Positions 55,267-64,000 of a stretch of 64,000 nucleotides of DNA are shown one piece after another. The notes beneath the pieces were generated by a model. It saw only the letters and a list, made by a program, of their open reading frames with translations. It made no database searches and was not told where the DNA came from. Position 1 is the stretch's first letter. The number at the start of each line of letters is the position of its first letter. Made by a program: the position numbers and the translations under genes. The DNA comes from Chamaelirium japonicum (lineage: Eukaryota; Streptophyta; Magnoliopsida; Liliales; Melanthiaceae): positions 1,061,501-1,125,500 of the forward strand of contig CANTAL010000023.1 in NCBI GenBank assembly GCA_947650365.1, written 5' to 3'.

Positions 55267-57869
55267 CTGCTCAAGTTTCCTGCATGATCCCATTGCGCTT
55301 GAACCCAATTGTACCTATTCCAATCCTAGGCAAACAAACCCAAACCTAACTCCGTATCCAACTCGTCCATGCAACTCAGACCAATACCCAGCCCAGTTCC
55401 ATCTCATTAAATCATAGCCGTCCGATCCATGATACCCATGCATGCAGGCCCTTAAAACCGGATCCCATCAGAGCTCCCTCTCTCTAACACCTTGATCACT
55501 TGGAAACCATCACAGCCTTCCATGCATCATTCCCTAACACCCAGCCATCCTTTGGAACCTGACCCATTAATATTGCACCCAACTCTCTCCTCTTTTTCCT
55601 TAGGAAACCTAACCTGAGTCCAGCCCTCACCAACCCATTAATCACACCGTCCGGAGTCCAAATCACAGCCGCTCGTTCCATACAGCCGTCCGATGCATTA
55701 CCCATGCATGCAGCCCGAATACCCAGCGATCCACTCTCTCTCTCTCTTCCATTCTTTCTCTACATTCTCTCTCTAAAACCCATGTAACCAAACCCAACCG
55801 CCTGACCCTTACTCTCAGCCCAATCACAGCTGTCCGTCTGACCCAATCACGGTCGTCCCTTCCGTGCATGCAGCCCTGCACCCGATCCCACCGTTCCATG
55901 CATGCAGACCCCCCCCGTTCCGATCGTCTCTCTCTATCTCTTCCCTAAACCCGATCAGCCGCTGCCCCTGATTTTCTCTCTCCCTCCTTGATTCTCTCTT
56001 TAGCCCGATCTCCTTCCCATATCCGAGCCGTCCGCACATCCCACCGAACGGCTCGCTCTATTCTTTCCTTTCTCTCTCTACAGCTAAAACCCCAGCCCGA
56101 CTTCCTTTCTCTAAAACTGAATCCCAACCGCCCAAGCCCATCAAAACCGTCCAAACCCAGTGCCCAGATTCTCTCTTTCCTTAACCAGCCATCTGATCTT
56201 TTCTCTCTCTAGATCTCTTTCCATATCTCTCTATCTCTCTCTAACCAAGATCCCACCATCCCAACTGCTCAGTTTCTCTCTCTAAACCTCATCAACAGCC
56301 AGCCATGCATTCCCTTTATCTCTTTCTAAAACTGCTCCTATTCTATCACGAACGTCTCTCCAACCGAACTTATCTCTCTCCCTTCCTTATCCACATCACA
56401 TGCAGTCGTTTCTCTCTCTAGATTCCGATCTCTCTTTCTATTTCTTTCTCTCCCCAGGATTCTCTCATCCGATCCCACTCCAATTACCCAGGTCGCGGAC
56501 ATCTTTCTCTCGTATCCAGCCTGTGTGCAAGATCCCATCCCATCGATCCCATCTATCTCATGAGATGCATCCGATCCTCTCTCTAACTTCTTCCCATATC
56601 CGAGCCATGCATATCAGCTTCCCCATCCGAAACTCTCTCTCACAAACTAATGCATGTCTCTCTAAAACCGAGCCAACCTGGTCCCTTTATAAAAAGATAT
56701 CCCATCTAAACCCAAAGGGGGGCTGCCATCCACCACTTAGGCCGATCTTTCACCTTAGCTTTCCATCATCTTCCACATCCACAGGCCATCACCACCATAC
56801 ACCACCTATCTACCACTTAGGAACGATCCGAAAACCCTCTCCCACGACCGGACCTTTGCTATCCATCACCGAAACCCTAAACCTCCATATCCCGTCGCCA
56901 TCATTCGTTATTCATCCATCTGAGCCATCATCGCGCCATCATCGAGGCTACGACGTGATCAAGCCAAAGCGAAGCAGCATCGAGGAACAAGATCAAGGAA
57001 GGCGAAGTCCACGGAGCAATCTTAAAGGATGATCTATACTTTGTTCTTTTCGTATTTTTTTTCCTTTGATGTAACAAGAATCATGTCTAGCTAAATTTCA
57101 TGCTAAGGCCTAGATGAAACCCTGGATCTAGTAGATGTTAGGTTTATTTTATGTGTTCTATGCCAATGCTCTTTAATGTTTTATGCGATTCAATTCTTAA
57201 TTAATTGATGATTCAATTTGCTCTCACAATCCATGTCATGTATGTTTTGTAGTTAGCGCTAAAATTGACCATCATGCAATTAGGCCTATTTTAATTAAAT
57301 AATTAAAACCCAGATCTTGCATGCTTAACTCAGACATCGGATGCTCTGCTCATGTGCTTTGATCCATTGTGCTTAACCTAGATGTTTGATGCTTCGTTTT
57401 ATTACCAATACTTGAGTTGAATCCAATATTAGATAACTATATTTAAAGCCCTAATGATCACATCTCGAGAAAGCATGGGATTTGTTTCCCGCATGCTACT
57501 CGCCTAAAATAGAACACCATAAGTTAAACATAGCATCTACGATGATCTAGCGGTGGATTCGACCGCCTTAGTATCTTATCCATATCCGAACTTCCACACT
57601 GCACTGCATTACCTTAGTTAATTGCATGCTTTAATACTACTTAGTTTACTTTTTCATCACAATCTCATAAAACCAAATCAATAATATTGCTCATTAAGTA
57701 ATTTAGATTAAATAACTAATAACCCTAGATTAGACAGTTCCCTTATTAGCAATCCCTGTATGATCGACCTCGTAATACGTACCGCTCCTACAAAGCGATT
57801 CGTGCACTTGCGAGTTATAATTTAGGTCAAATTAAACCCCTTGATTTAGGATTAGTTTAGATAGCATCA
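55267..57869 (+). repeat. Outer element 3' LTR, second part
   Basis: Collinear with 2376-4069 joined to 17347-18260, ending ATAGCATCA; CT-rich between about 55730 and 56680. It preserves the uninterrupted E1 target near 56950. Short ORFs are shared with the 5' LTR but show no domain. Confidence 0.9.
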
Positions 57870-57874
57870 ATACC
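57870..57874. other. TSD ATACC of the outer element (right copy)
   Basis: ATACC, followed by CGTGGCCAATGG, which continues the repeat unit interrupted at 1834. Confidence 0.8.
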
Positions 57875-59490
57875 CGTGGCCAATGGCTTGGAGCAGGACT
57901 TCTTCTCTCTTCGTTTATCCTTTCGTTCTCTTCTCTCTTTTTCTCACTTTTCTATCATTGTTTCTCTCTCTGTTTTCTCTTCTCTCTCTTCTATCTTCAT
58001 CTCTCTCTCTATTTTCTTAGGACTGGTAGGCTAGGCTCGACATGTTCGTGCTGATAATGTGTTATGAGGTGGAAGAAAGAAAAATCCATCAAGTATGCCC
58101 CTTCCTAAAGGTGTCATATAAATATTGATAAGTAAAGTTTTAAAATTTAGATTCTTTCTTACTTCACACCTATACCCGTGGCTAATGGACTGGAGCAGGA
58201 CTTCTTCTCTTTTCATACTGATAATATAACTATAATTTTTTAAATTAAATTAATTATTTATTAATTTTTTAATTAAAACGAAGAGAGTTTTGGAATTTAC
58301 TATGATAATCATAATAAAATTGAGATGGTACTATAGAGAAGTAGAGTTTTGGAATTTAGATTTCTTCTTACTTCACACCTATACCCATGGCGAATGGACT
58401 GGAGTAGGATTTTTTATCTTTTCTCTCTTCATTTATCTCTCTAGTCTCTTCTCTTTTATTCTCTTTCTTTTGTCTTTGTTTCTCTTTCTATTTTCTTACG
58501 ACTCCTCGGCTGGGCTCGATATGTTCGTGTTAATAACGTATTGTGAGATGGGAGAAAGAGAGAGCCACTAAATATGCCCCACCCTAAAGGGGTCGTATAT
58601 TATTTATAGGGTAAGCTTACTTAGGGACTAAGCAATCTATAGGAAACCCTAATCCATAGGAGAAGAGAGAAGAGAATGAGGAGATTTAATTATATTATTG
58701 AGAAGTAGAGTTTAGGAATTTAGATTCCTTCTTACTTTACATCTATACCCTTGGCGATTGGACTGAAGTAAGACTTCTCTCTTCTCTCATCATTTATCTT
58801 TCTGTTATATTCTGTCTTCTCATGACACGTTATCAGCATGAACATATCGAGCCCAGCCGACCAGTCACAAGAAAACGATATGAGAAAAGAAGATAAAAGA
58901 GAGAGAAGAAGAGAGAAGAGAACGGAGAGATAAATAAAGAAAAAGAAGAGAAATAAAATATTTTTCATGCTCATAAATTTATATAAATTATTTAATAATT
59001 ATATAATATTTTATAATTTAATATTTAAATAATAACGTTGAGATGATACTATTTAAATATTTAAAGAAATGATATACTTTATAATATTTAAAGAAATATT
59101 AATTGAAATAAATAAAATAAATAAGTAATCTCCCATCTCACAGTACGTTATCAGTCCAAACATATCGAGCCCAGTAGACCAGTCTCAAAAAAACATAAAA
59201 AGAAACGAAAACAGAAGATATTGAAGGAGTGAGAAGAGAACGGAGAGATAAACAAAGAGAGAAGAGAAAAAAAAACCTGCTTCAGTCCATTCGCCACGGG
59301 CATAGGTGTGAAGTAGGAAGGAATCTAAATTCCATAACTCCACAGAAGATAGAGAATAAGACAGAAGAGAACGGAGCGATAAATGAAGAGAGAATAAAGA
59401 AAAAGTCTTGCTCAAGACTATTGGCCAGGGGTATTGGTTTGAAGTAAGAAGGAATCTAAATTCCAAAACTCCACTTCTCAATAGTATCAT
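57875..59490. repeat. Right flank repeat cluster, first block
   Basis: Continuation of the left-flank cluster. The ~75-bp motif is reversed near 57875-57905, 58130-58205, 58345-58415 and 58705-58770, and forward near 59270-59340 and 59400-59480. The CACGTTATCAGCACGA-type motif occurs near 58035, 58520, 58825 and 59145. Hydrophobic-looking ORFs arise from CTCT/TTCT runs and are not believed. Confidence 0.72.
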
Positions 59491-59499
59491 CTCAACGTT

Positions 59500-60380
59500 A
59501 TTATGATTATCATAGTAATGTTACTAAAATTTTTTTAATTAAATTAATCATTTATTTAATTATTTAATAATTTAATAATTTAAATAATTAAATAATTAAT
59601 TTCTGACTAAAAATTTTAATTTTTAACTTATTTAATTATTTAATTTATTTATTTATTATTATATTACTAAATAATTAAATTATAAAACAATTTAATTATG
59701 TAAATTATTAAATAAAGAAATATTGATTTAATAATATAATTAATTAATTTATTTATTTTATAAGTTATATTTTAAAATATTATTTTATTTTTAAATAATA
59801 AAATAATTAGTTAATTATTTAAATATTTAAAACCTTATTTAGTGAATAAATATATTAAATAGAATATTTACTAAAAAAATAAATAATTTAATTATTAAAT
59901 AATTTTATTATTAAATAAATAATAATAAAATAAATTATTATATCATTAGATAATTAAATAATTAATTTATTAAATTATAAAGTATTAATTGAAATTAAAA
60001 AAATAATATTTATTTAATTAAGTAATAAAATTAAAAAATAATTCAATAACTATTTACTTATTATTTAAATAATTATTTAATTATTTGAATAAATAAATAA
60101 TAAAATATTTTTAAAAAAAACATAATATTTTTTGAAATAATCAAATAAATATTTTTTTATTTTAATATTTAAATAATAAATAAATTGTTTAAATATTTTA
60201 GTTATATAATTATAGAGATAATTAAATGTTTATTTAATTATTTAATTATTTAATAATTTAATTTATTAAACTAATTAAATTAATTAAATATTAGGAAGTA
60301 AAGAAGTAAGATGAGGTAACCAGAATTTTTTATCTTAAAAATAATTTATATTTTTCTTTAAAAAAATTTGAAATATTACA
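59500..60380. repeat. Extremely AT-rich block
   Basis: Almost pure A/T for about 870 bp, dominated by TTAATTATTTAAATAA-like words in both orientations. No ORF of note; no clear period. It may be a decayed AT satellite or an AT-rich spacer of the surrounding repeat. Confidence 0.85.
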
Positions 60381-63300
60381 ACTGTTATAAGATCGTTCGA
60401 TGGGATGGCTATCCATCGTAGGATCTTTTCCATGGATTATGGTTTCCCATAGATTTTTTAGGGCCTAAGTAAGCTTACCCTATAAATAATATATGACCCT
60501 TTTCATATAGATTGCTTAGGCCCGAAGTATGCTTACTCTATAAATAATATACGACCCCTTTAGGGTGGGGCAAGTTTGACGACTCTTTTTTTTCTATCCA
60601 ACTACATGTTATCAGCACGAACATATAGAGCCCAGCCGACCAGTCACAAGAAAACGGAGAGAAAAATGAAGATAGAAGAGAGAGAAGAAGAGAGAAGAGA
60701 ATGAAGAGATAAACGAGGAGAGAAGAGAGAAGAAGTCCTACTCCAGTCCATTGCCATGGGTATAGGTGTGAAGTAAGAAGGAATCTAAATTCCAAAACTC
60801 CACTTCTTAATAATATAATTAAATCTCTCAATTCTCTTCTTTCTACCACCTCATAACACATTATCAGTACGAAAATATCAAGCCCAATCGACCAGTCATA
60901 AGAAAACCGAGAGAGAAACGAAGATCGAAGAGAGAGAAGAAGAAAGAAGAGAACGGAGAGATAAACAAAGAGAAAAGAAAGAAGAAGTCCTTCTCCAGTC
61001 CATTGGCTATGGGTATAGGTGCAAAGTAAGAAGGAATCTAAATTCCAAAACTTCATAAAAAAGAGAGGAGAAAAAAGAAGAGAACGGAGAGATAAATAAA
61101 GAGAGAAGAGAGAAGAAGTCCTATTCCAGTCCATTGTCCACGGGTATAGGTATGAAGTAAGAAGGAATTTAAATTCCAAAACTCCACTTCTATCGTCGTT
61201 TATCTCTCCGTTCTCTTCTCTCTTCTTCTCTGTCTTTTGTGTAATTTTAGAATTTTGATTCCTTCTTACTTCACACCTATACCCATGGCGAATGGACTAG
61301 AGCAGAACTTCTTCTCTCTTCTCTCTTTATTTATCTCTCTGTTCTTTTTTCTCTTCTTCTCTCTTTTCTATCTTAGTTTTTCTCTTAATTAAATAATTAT
61401 ATTATTTAATTAAATTATTTAAGTAAAAGTCAGAAGAGAACAAAGAGATAAACGAAGAGAGAAAGGGAGAAGAAGTCTGGCTTCAGTCCATTGGCCATGG
61501 GTATAGGTGTGAAGTAAGAAGGAATCTAAATTCCAAAACTCCACTTCTATCTTCATTTATCTCTCCGTTCTCTTATCTATTATTTTCTCTCTTTTGTGTA
61601 GTATTAGAATTTAGATTCCTTTTTACTTCATACCTATACCCATGGCGAATGGACTAGAGTAGGACTTCTTCTCTCTTCTCTCTTTACTTATCTCTCTGTT
61701 CTCTTCTCTCTTATTCTCTCTCTTCTGTCTTAGTTTCTCTCTCAATTAAATAATTATATTATTTAATTAAATTATTTAAGTAGAAGAGAGAAGAGAACAG
61801 AGAGATAAACAAAGTGAGAAGAGAGAAGAAGTCCTACTCCAGTCCATTGGCAATGGGTATAGGTATAAAGTAAGATTGAATCTAAATTTCAAAACTCCAC
61901 AAAAAAGAGAGGAGAAAAGAGAAGAGAACGGAGAGATAAACAACGAGAGAAGAGAGTAAAAGTTGTGCTCCAGTCCATTGGCCATAGGTATAGGTGTAAA
62001 GTAAGAAGGAATCTAAATTCAAAAACTTTATAAAAAAAAGGAGAAAAGAGAAGAAAATTAAGAGATAAACGAAGAGAGAAGAGAGAAGAAGTCCTGCTCC
62101 AGTCCATTAGCCATGGATATAGGTGTAAAGTAAAAAGGAATGTAAATTCCAAAACTCCACAGAAAAGAGAGGAGAAAAGTGAAGAGAACGAAGAGATAAA
62201 TATAGAGAAAAGAGAGAAGAAGTCCTACTCCAGTCCATTGTCCATGGGTATAGGTGTGAAGTAAGAATGAATCTAAATTCCAAAACTCCACTTCTATCTT
62301 TGTTTATCTCTGCTTTCTCTTCTCTCTTCTTCTCTATCTTCTGTATAGTTTTAGATTTTAGATTCCTTCTGACTTCACACCTATACCCATGGCGAATGGA
62401 CTGGAGCAGGACTTCTTCTCTCTTCTCTCCTTATTTTTCTCTCTGATCTGTTCTTTTTTCTTCTCTCTCTTCTATATTAGTTTCTCTCTCAAATAAATAA
62501 TTATATTATTTAATTAAATTATTTAGGTAGAAGAGAGAAGAGAACGGAGAGATAAACGAAGAGAGAAAGGGAGAGAAGTCTTGCTCCAGTCCATTGGCCA
62601 CGGGTTTAGGTATGAAGTAAGAAAGAATCTAAATTACAAAACTCCACAGAAGAGAGAGAAGAAGAAAGAAGAGAACGGAGAAGAGAGGGAAGAATCAAGA
62701 TGAGAATATACAGATAAACAAAGAGAGAAGAGAGAAGAAGTCCTGCTCTAGTCTATTGGCCACGGGTATAGGTGTGAATTAATAAGGAATCTAAATTCCA
62801 AAACTTCACAGAAGAAAGAAAAGATGAGGACATACTTCTATTTAATTATTAAAACTAGAGAGATTTATATTATTTTATTTAGGTTCTCTTTCTTTCTTCC
62901 CATAACACGTTACCTGCATAAACATATCGAGCTCAACTAACTAGTCACAAGAAAATGGAGAGAGAAATAAAAACAAAAGAGAAAGAAAAAGAGAGAAGAG
63001 AATAAAGCGATAAACGAAGAGAGAAGAGAGAAGAAGTCTGGCTCTAATCCATTAACCACGGGTATATGTGTAAAGTAAGAAGTAATTTAAATTCCAAAAC
63101 TCCACTTCTTAATATTTATACGACCTCTTTAGGGTAGGGCACGTGTGACGGCTCTCCCTTTCTCCCATCTCACAATACGTTATCAGCACGAACATATCGA
63201 GCCCAGCCGACCAGTTATAAGAAAATAGATAGAGAAAGGAAAACAGAAGAGAGAGAAGAAGAGAGAATAGAATGAAGAGATAAACAATAAAAGAAGAAAG

Positions 63301-64000
63301 AAGAAGTCCTACTCCAGTCCATTGGCCACGGGTATAGGTGTAAAGTAAGAAGGAATCTATAAAAACTCAACAGAAGAGAGAGAAGAAGAAAAAAGAAAAC
63401 GAAGAGATAAATAAAGAGAGAAGAGAGAAGAAGTCCTGCTCCAATTTATTGGCCATGGATATATGTGTGAAGTAAAAAGGAATCTAAATTCCAAAACTTC
63501 ACTTATGTCTTCATTTCTTTCTCTGTTTTCTTATGACTAGTCAGCTGAACTCGACATGTTCGTGCAAATAACGTGTTGTGAGATAGGAGAAAGAGAGAGC
63601 CGTCAAACGTGACCCACCCTAAAGGGGTCATATATTATTTATTATTTATAGAGTAAGCTTACTTAGGGTCTAACCAGTCTATGGTAATCCCTAATCCATA
63701 GGAGAAGAGAGAAGAGAATAGAGAGATTTAATTATATTATTGAGAAATAAAGTTTTGGAATTTAGATTACTTCTTACTTCACACCTAGACCCATGGCCAA
63801 TGGACTGGAGTAGGACTTTATCTCTCTTCTCTCTTTGTTTATCTCTCCATTCTCTTCTCTTTTGTTCTCTCTCTTCTAATTTCGTTTCTCTTTCCGTTTT
63901 CTTATGACTGATCGGCTGGGCTCGACATGTTCGCACTAATAATATATTGTGAGATAAGAGAAAGAGAGAACCATCAAATATACACCACCCTAAAGGGGTC
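60381..64000. repeat. Right flank repeat cluster, second block
   Basis: The motif is forward near 60730, 60985, 61115, 61475, 61830, 61965, 62085, 62215, 62575, 62735, 63030, 63305 and 63430, and reversed near 61240, 61600, 62340 and 63748. From 61830 to 62290 forward units follow each other every 125-135 bp, so part of it is a tandem array of motif plus GA-rich spacer. The second motif lies near 60605, 60850, 62905, 63170, 63555 and 63930, often preceded by CGACCCCTTTAGGGT and TATAAATAAT-like stretches. The cluster continues past the window end. Confidence 0.72.

Larger units (their letters stand above)
1840..57869 (+). mobile_element. Outer non-autonomous LTR retrotransposon (LARD-like), split by nested insertions
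   Basis: Two copies of a ~3.14-kb LTR flank a 3402-bp internal region (18261-21662). Without the nested insertions the element is about 9.68 kb. The LTRs begin TGTTGAGCG (first base mutated to A in the 5' copy at 1840) and end GCATCA. A PBS matching the 3' end of plant tRNA-Asp follows the 5' LTR, and a PPT (AAGTTTGGGGGTG) precedes the 3' LTR. No protease, RT, RNase H or integrase is visible, so it would need proteins from another element. The long LTRs, short internal region and PBS/PPT style resemble large retrotransposon derivatives of the Athila/Tat group; this placement is inference. E1 lies in the 5' LTR and the copia element in the 3' LTR. Confidence 0.85.

Noticed and set aside
60538..61179. 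213-codon hydrophobic ORF resembling a multi-pass membrane protein, and similar ones across 1-1900 and 58290-63936
   Set aside because: Made of CTCTCT/TTCTTC low-complexity and the flanking repeat motif; repeated in many places with shifting frames.

Overview
The window looks like repeat-rich (probably pericentromeric or intergenic) nuclear DNA of a flowering plant. No host gene was recognised. Almost all of it is a stack of LTR retrotransposons inserted into one another. I resolved their boundaries from LTR pairs, 5-bp target-site duplications (TSDs), primer-binding sites (PBS) and polypurine tracts (PPT).

Layout. (1) 1-1834 and 57875-64000 are the host flanks: a decayed, purine/pyrimidine-rich repeat cluster built from a ~75-bp motif in both orientations plus a second motif around ACACGTTATCAGCACGA. 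(2) Inserted in that cluster, with TSD ATACC, is a ~9.7-kb non-autonomous LTR element (1840-57869, + strand). It has 3.14-kb LTRs and a 3.4-kb internal region with one 477-codon ORF. (3) Its 5' LTR is split by Tat-type Ty3/gypsy element 'E1' (4070-17341, - strand, TSD CGACG). (4) Its 3' LTR is split by a ~10-kb decayed Ty1/copia element (22197-55261, + strand, TSD AAAGC). (5) The 3' LTR of that copia element is split by a second Tat-type insertion (30791-53844, + strand, TSD ACGAT). This is a head-to-tail dimer: LTR - internal A - 63-bp LTR stump - internal B - LTR.

The three Tat internal regions (E1, A, B) share one gene plan. Gag-protease is followed by a single in-frame UAG and then RT-RNase H-integrase in the same frame. 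A convergent antisense gene with three exons lies downstream of pol and has its own promoter-like region carrying CACGTG boxes. Between that promoter and the 3' LTR lies a three-tier minisatellite array whose core is the palindrome TTGACCGATCGGTCAA. The LTRs carry a 43-bp minisatellite upstream of a TATA box.

In all three copies gag-pol carries at least one inactivating lesion, whereas the spliced antisense gene (869-873 codons) is open in all three. The UAG between gag-PR and RT is followed by CAAUCA in all three copies. That fits the CARYYA context known for stop-codon readthrough in tobamoviruses, so gag-pol may be made by readthrough. The main candidates for new biology are this readthrough signal, the preserved antisense gene, the ordered 3' arrays and the dimeric insertion.
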